NCBI RefSeq assembly: GCF_009663145.1
Contig: NZ_VKHR01000008.1
Span: 64-64,063, forward strand
Length of the DNA stretch: 64,000 nucleotides
Reading direction: 5' to 3'
Origin: Shewanella sp. TC10
GTDB lineage: Bacteria > Pseudomonadota > Gammaproteobacteria > Enterobacterales > Shewanellaceae
The position numbers were made by a program, and so were the translations under genes. Position 1 is the stretch's first letter. Every line of letters starts with the position of its first letter. Under the pieces are notes generated by a model. It was not told where the DNA came from and ran no database searches. It saw only the letters and a program-made list of their open reading frames with translations. Shown here one piece after another: positions 37,362 to 47,578 of this stretch.

Positions 37362-38060
37362 TTAATCTCTGCTTAATGCTAACTTTATCGCCGCTTCCGC
37401 ATGTATTGCCGTGGTATCGTAAAGCGCAATAGGGGTATCAGATTGATTAATCAGTAAAGCAATTTCAGTACAACCTAAGATGACTGCTTGAGCCCCTCGA
37501 GAGAATAAATCCTCGACAATTTGCAGATAACTGGCTTTAGAAGATGGCTTAAACTCCCCTAGACATAGTTCCTGATAAATTATGTCATGAACAACTTTTT
37601 GCTGCGCATCATGAGGGACGATAACATCAATACCATGCAAGGACTTTAAGCGGCCTTTATAAAAATCTTGTTTCATAGTAAAGCCAGTCCCAAGTAAGCC
37701 AACGGTATCAATATTATCAAGCTTCAGTTGGTCTGCTGTAGCATCTGCGATATGTAAAATGGGGATATTAATGGCGGCGGCGATATCGTCATACACTTTA
37801 TGCATGGTGTTAGTACATATCAGCATAAAATCTGCACCAGCCTTTTCAACGCGTTGAGCGGCTTCAGACAAGATAGATGCTGTTTGCTGCCAGTCTCCTT
37901 GATGTTGCAGCTTTTCAATCTCATCAAAATCAACACTAAACAAGCTAATTTTAGCGGAATGTAGACCACCCAATTGCTGGTTAACGCCTTCATTGATCGC
38001 TTTATAATAACTAGCAGTGGACTCCCAGCTCATCCCGCCTAACAAACCGATGGTTTTCAT
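37362..38060 (-). CDS. Aspartate/glutamate racemase family protein
   Basis: 232 residues. MKTIGLLGGMSWESTASYY and the two catalytic cysteines in CTNTMH and GCTEI are the two-base mechanism of Asp/Glu racemases. The family also includes hydantoin racemases, so substrate is open. ATG at 38060 has AGGA five bases before it and matches the family start; an earlier TTG at 38087 is unlikely. Confidence 0.88.
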   Translation of the reverse strand: MKTIGLLGGMSWESTASYYKAINEGVNQQLGGLHSAKISLFSVDFDEIEKLQHQGDWQQTASILSEAAQRVEKAGADFMLICTNTMHKVYDDIAAAINIPILHIADATADQLKLDNIDTVGLLGTGFTMKQDFYKGRLKSLHGIDVIVPHDAQQKVVHDIIYQELCLGEFKPSSKASYLQIVEDLFSRGAQAVILGCTEIALLINQSDTPIALYDTTAIHAEAAIKLALSRD

Positions 38061-38102
38061 ATTTTTCCTAATAAACTGAATTAACACAATACTTTGCTGA
38101 AC

Positions 38103-38504
38103 CTAACGGTCAGCTGGATGATTAACGCCATCATATAGCTTTATTTGATCAATTTTTAGCGGATTAATACCTGCTAAACAAGCCACATTAAAGCCGAATT
38201 GATTCGGGTTTGAGCGTCGTTGATGATGGGTATAAATTCCGCAATGACGGCAAAAATAATGTTTAGCTGTTTTGGTATTAAATTGATAGACGTTTAACTC
38301 ATGCTCACCTTGAATAAACTGAATATCATCTAAATTGATTGATGCAACAATAGCACCTCGGCGACGACACATACTGCAATCACAGCGCCTAACATCCTGT
38401 AATCCTTTTGATAAAGAAAGCTCCATGACCACCGAGCCACAATGACAACTGGCTCTATGTTTAGGCATAACCTCGACACCATCAACCTCTGTTAAATTAA
38501 CCAT
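38103..38504 (-). CDS. GFA-family (Mss4-like fold) protein
   Basis: 133 residues with zinc-binding cysteines in ASCHCGSVVMEL, RRCDCSMCRRRG and HYFCRHCGIYTHH, the glutathione-dependent formaldehyde-activating pattern. Enzymatic activity is not assured; many members are uncharacterised. ATG at 38504 follows AAGGAA; an upstream TTG at 38525 is less likely. Confidence 0.85.
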   Translation of the reverse strand: MVNLTEVDGVEVMPKHRASCHCGSVVMELSLSKGLQDVRRCDCSMCRRRGAIVASINLDDIQFIQGEHELNVYQFNTKTAKHYFCRHCGIYTHHQRRSNPNQFGFNVACLAGINPLKIDQIKLYDGVNHPADR

Positions 38505-38592
38505 TTCTCTTCCTTGTGAATTCAAACTAGTTTTACGTTACCACGCTTAGTTAGAAGAATGACTTAAATTAAGATTAATAAAAAATGCTAAC

Positions 38593-38618
38593 AAAAAAGG
38601 AGCCTAAGCTCCTTTTTT
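38593..38618 (-). terminator. Terminator of the amidohydrolase gene
   Basis: AAAAAAGGAGC (38593-38603), loop CTAA, GCTCCTTTTTT (38608-38618). Perfect stem with A and T runs on the two sides, 60 bases after the amidohydrolase stop. Confidence 0.85.
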
Positions 38619-38680
38619 ATTAAATGATGTATGAATTGTTTATTCAATCACTTTACTATGAATCGAAGCGAAGGTAAGGA

Positions 38681-39994
38681 TTACTGCTTATACACCACGC
38701 CGCCTTTCATGACGAAATCCACATCTAATAACTCTTCAATATTCTTAAGTGGGCTGCCATCTGTAGCGATAATGTCGGCATATTTTCCTGTTTCAATGGT
38801 ACCTAACTTATCAGACATATCGATAAGATCGGCTGCATTCACTGTAGCTGATTTTAAGATATCGCTATTTGTCATACCCGCTTGATGCATTAGAACAGCT
38901 TCTTGAGCATTAATACCATGTTTAGACACACCACTGTCAGTGCCAAACGCAATTTTAACGCCTGCTTTATATGACTTTTCAAAGTTAGCCAGCATATCTG
39001 GACCGACTCTAATTGCCTTCGCTTTTACAGGTTCAGACATAAAATCAGAAGTTTCAGCCATTTCCACAACAGTCGCGCCAGCTAACAATGTAGGCACTAA
39101 ATATGCGCCTGTTTGTTTAAATAACTTAATAGTTTCATCATCAGCGTAACTGCCATGTTCTACGCTATCGACACCTGCTCGTAGTGCTGCATTAATGCCT
39201 GCTGTTGCATGAGCATGACTGGCCACTTTACGGCCTAAGCCGTGAGCCGTTTCAACAATTTCTTTTAACTCTAAGTTTGTCATTTGTTGGCCTGTACCTG
39301 TATCAGTATCTGATAATACCCCACCAGTTGAGGCCACTTTAATGGCATCAGCGCCATATTTAATGGCTTCTCGAGTCATTTTACGGCACTCGTAAGGGCC
39401 ATCACATATGGTTTTAGGTGATTTCATTGCTAATAAATCAGGTGCCATACCATCAGCATCTAAATGACCACCCGTGATGGTAACCCCTGCTGCGGCAATA
39501 ATACGTGGACCTTCAATCCAACCCTTTTCTACACCATCGCGCAGTGCATACATTTGCTCAGGTTCACTTAATAAATCCCTTACTGTAGTAAAACCTGACA
39601 TCAAGGTAGTTTTAGCGTAATGAACACTTTTCATTGCGACATCAGCATCAGAGAGTTTCACTATGTCTTTGGTGTTATTTGGCCCCAGCTCCATTTGCAA
39701 ATGGACATGCATATCCATTAAGCCAGGCATAACGAAACTGTCTGACAAATCAATCAGCTTGGCATCTTTGGCAATTTTATTCGCCGCAATAAAGCCTTTT
39801 TTAACTGCAATAATTTCACCGTCTTGAATAACAACGGTTTGCTTAGTCAGTGGTGATTTGCCTGGAACAGTGAGTAACTCACCTGCATGGATAACTTTGG
39901 TTTCAGCAAAGGAAGAGTGTGACAACAAAGCGCTGGCCATCATTGCAGCTAGCGTTAATTTTTGTGTTAATTGTACTTTTTTTATTGTTTTCAT
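38681..39994 (-). CDS. Secreted amidohydrolase (imidazolonepropionase/prolidase-like)
   Basis: About 437 residues. Signal peptide MKTIKKVQLTQKL...SSFA, then the metal-dependent hydrolase fold with HxH in PGLMDMHVHLQ, a lysine candidate IKVASTGG, HAHA and EHGSYADD, and the metal aspartate in FGTDSGVSKHG. Members hydrolyse Xaa-Pro dipeptides or cyclic amides. I chose ATG at 39994 so that the protein begins with a signal peptide; the 22-codon extension to 40060 has no family support. It is divergent from an S9 peptidase and may act with it on peptides. Confidence 0.85.
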   Translation of the reverse strand: MKTIKKVQLTQKLTLAAMMASALLSHSSFAETKVIHAGELLTVPGKSPLTKQTVVIQDGEIIAVKKGFIAANKIAKDAKLIDLSDSFVMPGLMDMHVHLQMELGPNNTKDIVKLSDADVAMKSVHYAKTTLMSGFTTVRDLLSEPEQMYALRDGVEKGWIEGPRIIAAAGVTITGGHLDADGMAPDLLAMKSPKTICDGPYECRKMTREAIKYGADAIKVASTGGVLSDTDTGTGQQMTNLELKEIVETAHGLGRKVASHAHATAGINAALRAGVDSVEHGSYADDETIKLFKQTGAYLVPTLLAGATVVEMAETSDFMSEPVKAKAIRVGPDMLANFEKSYKAGVKIAFGTDSGVSKHGINAQEAVLMHQAGMTNSDILKSATVNAADLIDMSDKLGTIETGKYADIIATDGSPLKNIEELLDVDFVMKGGVVYKQ

Positions 39995-40101
39995 AAGAAA
40001 TATACCAGCAGCAACAAAGGCTTTATTATCAAGTTTTGAGTTCAGATTGTTATTTCGCACATTATCAGGGATAACCTTTAAAGGCCTATATCCTTAGACA
40101 T

Positions 40102-40185
40102 TTATCAATAGGCACTTATCAATAGGCACTTATCAATAGGCACTTATCAATAGGCACTTATCAATAGGCACTTATCAATAGGCAC
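40102..40185. repeat. Six perfect tandem copies of a 14-bp repeat
   Basis: TTATCAATAGGCAC is repeated six times without error (40102-40185) in the divergent region between the amidohydrolase and the S9 peptidase gene. A degenerate copy may precede it. Length of the array is prone to change by slippage and could alter promoter spacing or bind a repeat-recognising regulator. Confidence 0.95.
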
Positions 40186-40353
40186 TTAATATAACTCACA
40201 AGACCTCAATGTAAATACAGATTCACATTATTTTACCATTTATTTGTCTTGTGGTAATTTATGCTTACAAAATTAACTCTCTAATTAATATAAAAAAGGG
40301 TTATAAAAGTCCATCGAACCTCATTCGCTTTCATTAATAGTCAAGGAATACTC

Positions 40354-42420
40354 ATGAACAAAGGCATATATCTGGTGTTAATGATGTCGCCAATGGCCGC
40401 AGCCATTGGCACATCGTCAGCACTAGCCGATACCATAACGACAGTCCCCTCTACCAATACATTACAACTTGAAGATATCTTCACATTGGAATATGCCTCC
40501 AACCTTGAAATCAACAATGATGGCGATGAAGTGTATTTTGTCCGCAATTACATGGACATACATAACGATAAAAAGCTTGGAAATATTTGGAAAGTCGACA
40601 ACAAAAAACAACTAACTCCTGTGACTAACGGTTTGCATGTGGACTTCTCACCTACACTGTCTCCAGATAACTCTAAGCTCGCTTATATTTCAACAGCCAG
40701 TGGCTCACCTCAAATACACATCAAATGGCTAGAAACGGGTGATATTGGCCAAATGAGCCATTTCAGCCACAGTCCAAATAACCTAACTTGGTCGCCTGAT
40801 GGCACTCAAATCGCTTTTACTCGCTTTGTACCAAGCAAGCCTAAATCAGTAGTGTCATTGCCAGGTAAACCACAAAACGCAAATTGGGCTAAACCAGCTG
40901 TTTACATTGATGATATGTACTACCGATTTGATGGCGCAGGTCTTACCAAACCTGGCAACAGCCATATCTTCGTTATGTCAGCCAATGGGGGCTCTGCAAG
41001 ACAAATCACCCAAGGCGAATTTGATCATCGTGGCAATATCAGTTGGTCTAAAGACGGTAAGCAACTAATTTACTCTACCAATACCCGTGAAGATAAAGAG
41101 CTTGAATGGACTGACAGTAATATTTTTAGTGTTAACCTTAACACTCAGCAAGTGACACAATTAACCGAACGATTGGGCCCTGACAATGCCCCACATGTAT
41201 CACCTAATGGGAAATACATTGCGTATTTAGGTTTCGATCAACACCACATGAACTATGAGAACACCCTACTCTATGTCATGGATATCGACGGCAAAAACAA
41301 ACGTGCGATAACAACCGATTTAGATCGTTCAATTAATAGCATAAAGTGGGCTGATAACAGTAAAGCCGTATACATGAGTTATCACGATAAAGGTGAAACT
41401 TACGTTGCCTATCAACCGTTAAATGGTAAGCGCAAAATTGTTGCTCAAAACCTTGGCGGACTCGCTTTCGGTCGCCCATATACTGGCAGCGAATTTGATG
41501 TATCAGAAAATGGCACAATTGCATTCACCTACTCAAATCCACAACGACCAGCTGATATTGCTATTACTCGCAAAGGGACAACTAAGCAGTTAACTGATTT
41601 AAACAGTGATGCATTGGATTACAAAACTCTCGCAGATATTAAAGAAATCAATGTGAAGTCATCTTATGACGACCGTAATATTCAAGCTTGGATAGCATAT
41701 CCACCTAATTACGAAGCTGATAAAAAAGCAGGTAAAACATTTCCACTTATTTTAGAGATTCATGGCGGCCCAGTTACTAACTATGGCCCTCACTTTTCTG
41801 CTGAAGTTCAGCTAATGGCGGCAAGCGGTTATGTTGTGGTGTATGCCAATCCACGAGGTAGTGACAGTTACGGTAAAGAGTTTGCCCAAACTATTCACAA
41901 TAACTATCCAAGCCAAGATTATGATGACTTAATGTCGGTTGTTGATGGCGTTATCGCCCAAGATGCAATTAATGAAGATGCTTTGTTTGTCACCGGTGGC
42001 TCAGGTGGCGGCGTATTAACAGCATGGATCATCGGTCATACCGACAGATTTAAGGCTGCAGTTGTCGCCAAGCCTGTTATTAACTGGTATAGCTTTGCAT
42101 TGACCACTGATATTTACCCGTTTGTGATTAAAAACTGGTTTGAAAAAATGCCATGGGAAGATACGGCCCATTACATGAAACTCTCGCCAATTAGTTACGT
42201 TGGTAATGTCACTACGCCAACTATGCTTTTAACAGGTGATGCCGATCAACGAACGCCGATCGCTGAAACTGAGCAGTATTATCAAGCACTTAAACTGCGT
42301 AACATCGACACCGCAATGGTCAGAATACCAGATGCGCCTCATGGTATTTATAAAAGACCCAGTAACTTAATGTCTAAAGTTGCCCATATTCTTTGGTGGT
42401 TTGAGCAATATCAACCATAA
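40354..42420 (+). CDS. Secreted S9-family prolyl oligopeptidase/dipeptidyl peptidase
   Basis: 688 residues. Signal peptide MNKGIYLVLMMSPMAAAIG...ALA. N-terminal beta-propeller (residues ~45-430) with repeats such as LSPDNSKLAYIS, SPDGTQIAFTRF, SKDGKQLIYS; C-terminal hydrolase with the serine in VTGGSGGGVLTAW, aspartate in TGDADQRTPI and histidine in DAPHGIYKR. The serine motif GGSGGG differs from GGSYGG of the 25752 peptidase. It probably trims peptides in the periplasm. Confidence 0.9.
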   Translation: MNKGIYLVLMMSPMAAAIGTSSALADTITTVPSTNTLQLEDIFTLEYASNLEINNDGDEVYFVRNYMDIHNDKKLGNIWKVDNKKQLTPVTNGLHVDFSPTLSPDNSKLAYISTASGSPQIHIKWLETGDIGQMSHFSHSPNNLTWSPDGTQIAFTRFVPSKPKSVVSLPGKPQNANWAKPAVYIDDMYYRFDGAGLTKPGNSHIFVMSANGGSARQITQGEFDHRGNISWSKDGKQLIYSTNTREDKELEWTDSNIFSVNLNTQQVTQLTERLGPDNAPHVSPNGKYIAYLGFDQHHMNYENTLLYVMDIDGKNKRAITTDLDRSINSIKWADNSKAVYMSYHDKGETYVAYQPLNGKRKIVAQNLGGLAFGRPYTGSEFDVSENGTIAFTYSNPQRPADIAITRKGTTKQLTDLNSDALDYKTLADIKEINVKSSYDDRNIQAWIAYPPNYEADKKAGKTFPLILEIHGGPVTNYGPHFSAEVQLMAASGYVVVYANPRGSDSYGKEFAQTIHNNYPSQDYDDLMSVVDGVIAQDAINEDALFVTGGSGGGVLTAWIIGHTDRFKAAVVAKPVINWYSFALTTDIYPFVIKNWFEKMPWEDTAHYMKLSPISYVGNVTTPTMLLTGDADQRTPIAETEQYYQALKLRNIDTAMVRIPDAPHGIYKRPSNLMSKVAHILWWFEQYQP

Positions 42421-42445
42421 GAACCGCTCATTAATAAAATCAATC

Positions 42446-42484
42446 AACCAGCATGTTAAGTTAAAGAACATGCTGGTTTTTAAT
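42446..42484 (+). terminator. Terminator of the S9 peptidase gene
   Basis: AACCAGCATGTT (42446-42457) pairs perfectly with AACATGCTGGTT (42467-42478), followed by TTTTAATT. Confidence 0.85.
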
Positions 42485-43004
42485 TAAATTTTTAACTAGG
42501 CCATGTAGAACTTTACAGGTTGATTTTTACTGGTTGGATGTTTTTCGAGATAAAAACGGATTAGATTCGGCGAATGAAGTGCCGCCAAGCAATCTAAGTA
42601 ACATTCGCTCAATTATGTAGACTCTGTATTTAGTAAGCCCCTTCATTGGATGATTAACACGCCCTAACATCTTTCATCCTTAAATCTATTCAGGCTAAGG
42701 GCTACTTACTTCGAGTTAACTTTTATTTTTCAAAAACCTAAAACGTCACAGTCCTTTCCTTGATTAATTTTAAAATAAACTTCGTTTAATATTAACTTCC
42801 TATCCACAAATTGAAGCATGTGTATTAGGAAATCATAAGCTGTAAACAGTTGCTAACCTGTTTAAACGGAGCATATAAAAACTCACTTTCAATTGTCATT
42901 GCAGCGAGTATGGAGGCCCATTTGTTTACATGAAAAAATTTATTAAATACTAAAAAAAAATTAATTATTGACTACACTTCAAATTAGGAGCTTAACTTTC
43001 AGGG
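42485..43004. other. Intergenic region upstream of the GGDEF-EAL gene
   Basis: About 520 AT-rich bases. A loose inverted repeat GCGAATG/CATTCGC is near 42568-42611. I see no gene and no recognisable regulator site. Confidence 0.4.
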
Positions 43005-46000
43005 ATGTTTTTAATGAGGAAAAGTGATGAGAGTATGAAGTTTAAAGGTAAATTGAAGCCTTTAAGCACATCCACTTCGTCTGAGTTCAGCTCCTCTGAT
43101 TTAACGACTAGTTACTCTGGCTTCAATTCTAACTACATAGTTTTATTCTTATTATATATAGCATCGGCTTATACGTTTTTCCTGTTAAGCCCTTCAAACC
43201 AAGTCTCCTCACTATGGCCAGCGGCTGGGATCGCTCTTGCTAGTTGCATAAAATATAGAGCATATTTTTTACCTGCAATTTTTTTTGGATCCGTTATTTT
43301 CCAAATTGGTAGCCAGTTATTAAATAGCAATCCAATTGAGATTTCTTTGATATTAATATCACTAGGTATTGGAATTATTTCAGCAATACAAGCGTGGGTT
43401 AACTATCGCCTGTTGGCACACTTCTCAGTAAATATAATTGAAGCTCCAACGCTACGTATAGTGACCATTTTTATTTTCTTCGCGCTTCTTAGTAGCTTTA
43501 TCGGTAGTTTTAGCAGCTGTTTGTTAGTTGATATGGCGCTAATAACAAGTCAGCCTCAACTATTTTGGACCAACTTGGCTATCTGGTGGCAAGGGAATTT
43601 CCTTGGCATAATCATCGTTACACCTATCTTTTTGGCGTTGTTGCAATTTAACAAGCCGACCTTTCTGGTTTTCGGGCATTATCGTGGACTTGTATATCCA
43701 TTAATATTTTTATTGGTTACCTTTGTCGCCATTCAAAAATACACTGGTGTTTCTATTAGAAAAAGCAGTATCGAAGAAATAAAATTAAATACAGAACTAA
43801 TTGAAAAACAACTTAATCACCAGGTTGAAACTTATTTATACACCCTATCTAAACTAGCTGATAAACTTTCAGGAAAAGAAACTATTACCCAAGAAGAATT
43901 TAAAAATTTAGCATTACCGCTCATCCAAAAAAATAAGGGAATTCAAGCTTTTTCGTGGAATCCTATAATTGAACAAAATGAAAAGCTTGAATTCGAGAGA
44001 AGTGTAAAAAATCAGATTTCTTCAGAGTTTACAGTGCGAGGAACACCTATACAAAAGGAAGACCCATTAGTCGTGGTCAAGTGGATTGAACCTTTTGGAT
44101 TTAACGAAAAAGCATTTGGGTTTAATGTTTTTTCTAATGAAGCTAGACGAGAAGCGATGATTAAAGCTCAAAACTTAAATACTCCGGTAGCGACAGAGAT
44201 TATCAATTTAGTTCAACTGAAAACTCAAGAACCAGGTTTTCTGATTTTTTACCCAATTAATAAAGGGCCTTCCCTCAGTAATGACTACTTAACGCAATCT
44301 CTAAGCTTATCAGGTTACGCTGTAGGAGTTTTTGTTGTAAGTGATATTGTACTGGGCAGCATAAATAAATACTCAGACTACATCAATATTAGGATTAAAG
44401 ATCTCGATGCTAATGGAGATGAGATTTTTAACAACCACCCTAGTGAAGATGATTCCACTCATAACGCGATTGAAGTTTCATTTCCTCTTCACGTTGCGAC
44501 AAGAAATTGGGAGGTCATTCTATGTGTTTCTCATCAAACGGTTTCACTTATTCAAGCCAACAATTCTGTAAATGCTCTTTTCTATGAATCCGTATTTGGC
44601 ACACTTTGCGTGTTACTTATTTTAACCTTATTTGGCACTCATAAGATTCTAATAAACCAAGTTAAAGCTAGAACAAACGAGTTAGTTAAATCTAGAGATG
44701 AGCTTAAAAAATATGCATTCAATGATCCACTTACTAATTTAGCTAATAGACGTAAATTTATTAAAGAAACAACAAAGATATTAAACATAGCTAAAGCAGA
44801 AAACAAAATTGTTGCAATACTATTTCTAGATTTAAATCGCTTTAAATATGTCAATGATAGTCTGGGTCACGAATTTGGGGATCGATTACTAATAGAAGTA
44901 GCTAAGAACTTTCGTAGCAATCTAAGAAAAGATGACATGCTTGCTCGTTTCGGTGGTGATGAATTTACCATTATGTTAGATAATATTTTAAATGTGAATG
45001 AAGCTATTTTAGTTTCTAAAAAATTAATTAATGGGCTTCACACAGCAATACAAATTGATGATAACTCGTTATTCATCTCCACTAGTATTGGTATTGCGAT
45101 TTATCCTAAAGACGGCTCAAATGTATATGATCTAATTCGAGCTGCTGATACAGCGATGTATAAAGCTAAGGAGTCATCAGCAGGCTATTTTTGTTATTCC
45201 AGCATTTTGAGAAAACAAGCAACAGCGAAATTATTTATTGAGTCTGAACTCCCTCAAGCGTTAGATAACAACCAACTAGAATTATACTTTCAGCCAATTG
45301 TTGAAATAGTTTCCGGAAATCAAATCGGTTGCGAATGCTTGCTCCGTTGGAATCATCCATTACACGGCCTTATTTCTCCAGATCGTTTCATTCCAACAGC
45401 CGAACTTTCAGGAGAAATTATTCCTATCGGAGCGTGGGTTATCGATCAAGCATGCAAAAATATACAGCAATGGGAAAGACAAGGTTTTTACCACCAGAAA
45501 GTTTCAGTCAATGTTTCTGTAGTACAACTCATGACGGGCAAGTTAATTGAAAATATAGTAACTTCACTAAAACGTTATGAAATTACAGCCAATAAACTTG
45601 AACTTGAAATTACCGAAAGCGTTTTAATGCAAAATATTGAAATTGTGACGAATTTGCTTAAAAAATTAAGAAAAATCGGTGTGAGAATAGCTATTGATGA
45701 CTATGGCACTGGCTATTCATCATTAAGTTATCTCGATAAATTACCCATTGATACCTTAAAAATAGACCGTATATTTATCGAACAAATAAATGAGGGTAAT
45801 CTTGCGATTGTTTGTTCAACATTGCAGTTGGCGAATGAACTAGGTATTGATGTTGTAGCTGAGGGAATTCAAACAACCAAACAAATACGTGTTTTGAACG
45901 AGTATAGTTGTCGTTGGGGGCAAGGTTATTTATTTAGCCAACCTCTTCCAATCACTGAATATGAAAATTTCTATAAATCAAGTCAAGATAACAAGGTTTT

Positions 46001-46016
46001 AAATAGATCATTTTAA
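43005..46016 (+). CDS. MASE1-CHASE-GGDEF-EAL cyclic-di-GMP enzyme
   Basis: 1003 residues. MASE1-type membrane sensor (about 40-245, SSLWPAAGIALASC), periplasmic CHASE domain (about 265-480), a further span near 530-545, GGDEF (about 570-735) and EAL (about 745-990). The cyclase motif FGGDEF is intact and an RxxD inhibitory site (RKDD) lies five residues before it, so cyclase activity under product control is likely. The EAL part keeps ECLLRW, EITESVL, DDYGTGYSS and KIDRIFI, but AEGVET is AEGIQT, replacing a conserved Glu with Gln. Start could also be one of two ATG codons within the next 30 bases. Confidence 0.85.
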   Translation: MFLMRKSDESMKFKGKLKPLSTSTSSEFSSSDLTTSYSGFNSNYIVLFLLYIASAYTFFLLSPSNQVSSLWPAAGIALASCIKYRAYFLPAIFFGSVIFQIGSQLLNSNPIEISLILISLGIGIISAIQAWVNYRLLAHFSVNIIEAPTLRIVTIFIFFALLSSFIGSFSSCLLVDMALITSQPQLFWTNLAIWWQGNFLGIIIVTPIFLALLQFNKPTFLVFGHYRGLVYPLIFLLVTFVAIQKYTGVSIRKSSIEEIKLNTELIEKQLNHQVETYLYTLSKLADKLSGKETITQEEFKNLALPLIQKNKGIQAFSWNPIIEQNEKLEFERSVKNQISSEFTVRGTPIQKEDPLVVVKWIEPFGFNEKAFGFNVFSNEARREAMIKAQNLNTPVATEIINLVQLKTQEPGFLIFYPINKGPSLSNDYLTQSLSLSGYAVGVFVVSDIVLGSINKYSDYINIRIKDLDANGDEIFNNHPSEDDSTHNAIEVSFPLHVATRNWEVILCVSHQTVSLIQANNSVNALFYESVFGTLCVLLILTLFGTHKILINQVKARTNELVKSRDELKKYAFNDPLTNLANRRKFIKETTKILNIAKAENKIVAILFLDLNRFKYVNDSLGHEFGDRLLIEVAKNFRSNLRKDDMLARFGGDEFTIMLDNILNVNEAILVSKKLINGLHTAIQIDDNSLFISTSIGIAIYPKDGSNVYDLIRAADTAMYKAKESSAGYFCYSSILRKQATAKLFIESELPQALDNNQLELYFQPIVEIVSGNQIGCECLLRWNHPLHGLISPDRFIPTAELSGEIIPIGAWVIDQACKNIQQWERQGFYHQKVSVNVSVVQLMTGKLIENIVTSLKRYEITANKLELEITESVLMQNIEIVTNLLKKLRKIGVRIAIDDYGTGYSSLSYLDKLPIDTLKIDRIFIEQINEGNLAIVCSTLQLANELGIDVVAEGIQTTKQIRVLNEYSCRWGQGYLFSQPLPITEYENFYKSSQDNKVLNRSF

Positions 46017-46157
46017 TAAATTTTTGCCTTATCATTTTTGCTGTTCTTTCTAATCCCGAAAGACAAAAGCACGCAAAACTTCTACGACGAGCTACTTTGA
46101 TTGTAAAAATAGAACAACGAAATACAGCTCAACATTTCTAATGAGCCTTACGTCTCT

Positions 46158-46786
46158 AATAAAGCGGAAAGTTGAACATTTGTATCCTAAACAGAGACCT
46201 ACAAACCCATGCCTAATTATAAATACACAAGAACGAAAAAAGGCTCATCATTTCTGATGAGCCTTTCGTCTTAAATATGGCGGAGAGATAGCATATTTTT
46301 GAAAGTGGAACCCTACACATTGTTGAACTACAAACCTATGTTGTTTTATGTATTAAACTCTAGATAGCAAAAAGCCAGCTAATTAATTAGCGGCCTTTTC
46401 TAAATGTGGCGGAGAGATAGCCTATTTTTTGAAAGAGGAACCCTAAATGGAATGCGCTACAAACCAATTTGCAATATTCCAAAAATCAGTCACAAAAAAG
46501 CCCGCTATTTTCAATAACAGACTCTTTCGATAAATATAGCGGTGAGATTGCGATTTGAACCCTACATTAATGTGCTACAAACCTTTTAACTCTCTCTTCA
46601 AACTAACTCAAATTCAACAAAGCAAAAAGCCCGCTATTTTTCAATAACAGGCTCTTTCGATAAATATGGCGGTGAGATTGCGATTTGAACCCTACATTAA
46701 TGTGCTACAAACCTTTTAACTCTCTCGTCAAACTAACTCAAATTCAACAAAGCAAAAAGCCCGCTAATTAATTAGCGGGCTTTTCT
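46158..46786 (-). repeat. Array 1: decayed tRNA-Ser 3' ends alternating with terminators
   Basis: Five relics of the 3' end of tRNA-Ser, in the same orientation as the intact gene: 46158-46210 (very decayed), 46278-46340, 46407-46467, 46537-46583 and 46667-46713. Each retains CCA, the acceptor 3' strand, the T arm (GGTTCAAAT in the better ones) and part of the variable arm; none has the D arm or anticodon. Between them are rho-independent hairpins (e.g. 46242-46263 and 46759-46780, the latter a perfect 22-bp palindrome). The last two units form a 130-bp direct repeat. All lie transcriptionally downstream of the intact tRNA. Confidence 0.85.
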
Positions 46787-46791
46787 AAATA

Positions 46792-46882
46792 TGGCGGAGA
46801 GATAGGGATTTGAACCCTAGATGGGCTACAAACCCATGCCGGTTTTCAAGACCGGTGCATTCGACCACTCTGCCATCTCTCC
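46792..46882 (-). tRNA. tRNA-Ser(UGA), copy 1
   Basis: 91 nt including CCA. Acceptor GGAGAGA pairs with TCTCTCC; anticodon stem CCGGT/ACCGG with loop CTTGAAA gives anticodon UGA; long variable arm; T arm TAGGG-TTCAAAT-CCCTA. Promoter directly upstream. The two copies in the window are identical. Confidence 0.97.
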
Positions 46883-46893
46883 GAACGCCGAGA

Positions 46894-46922
46894 ATAATAA
46901 GGGGATGACGGTTTGCTGTAAA
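46894..46922 (-). promoter_or_regulatory. Promoter of tRNA-Ser copy 1
   Basis: Read on the - strand: TTTACA, 17-base spacer, TATTAT, then discriminator TCTCGGCGTTC. The same boxes and spacing occur before copy 2, although the spacer sequence differs. Confidence 0.7.
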
Positions 46923-47176
46923 GGATAATTTAGTAATTATTAGCTGTTTGTCTAAGTTAACATCACTCTGATCGTTTTTTGTCATCATTGGATAAATTAA
47001 CCTCAAACACTCAAGCTAATTTACATCAAACTGTAGGATCTCATTTGTTCCACGCCTAAACCAAATTGATATAAAAGCCGATATAAAAGATGTTAGCAAA
47101 TAAAAAAGTCACTTCCTTAAACAGAAAGTGACTCTTAATCAATCATCTCGTTGAAGCAAATAAATAATGGAGTTAA

Positions 47177-47578
47177 TTAGTTACCATTGCAGCATTCTTG
47201 CTTTCGACATAATTTGAAATTTCTAATGTGAGCTAAAGCTACAATGACTGCACCAAAGATAGTTGCCACTTTTTCCCCTACCTCACCTAAATAGTCATGG
47301 CCATAAAGGGCTGATGCCGCTAATGCAATGAGTCCGGTTACTGCTAACAATAAAACTTTCGTGTCTTTATGACGCTTACAACCCAATAAAACCGCTATAG
47401 AACTGGTTGGTAAAACAATCCAAACCATCACTTGATGATACAGATGATCAGATAATGGCAAAGCTGACAATGATGGTAGCAAAGCAAGTAAAACTGGGGG
47501 CGCAACACAATGTATTGCACACAAAGCAGAAATCGCTATGGCAAATTTGTCTAACACAGACTGAATGGCGTGGTTCAT
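47177..47578 (-). CDS. MerC-domain membrane protein
   Basis: 133 residues, four membrane spans, with the cysteine pair in SALCAIHCVAPPVLLALLP (MerC family) and a Cys-rich tail CRKQECC. MerC proteins transport mercuric ion in mer operons; stand-alone chromosomal relatives are often zinc-regulated and of unclear cargo. No mer genes are nearby. Confidence 0.8.
   Translation of the reverse strand: MNHAIQSVLDKFAIAISALCAIHCVAPPVLLALLPSLSALPLSDHLYHQVMVWIVLPTSSIAVLLGCKRHKDTKVLLLAVTGLIALAASALYGHDYLGEVGEKVATIFGAVIVALAHIRNFKLCRKQECCNGN

Noticed and set aside
46785..47006. 73-codon frame over tRNA-Ser copy 1
   Set aside because: It is translated through the tRNA and its promoter; a shadow of the RNA gene.
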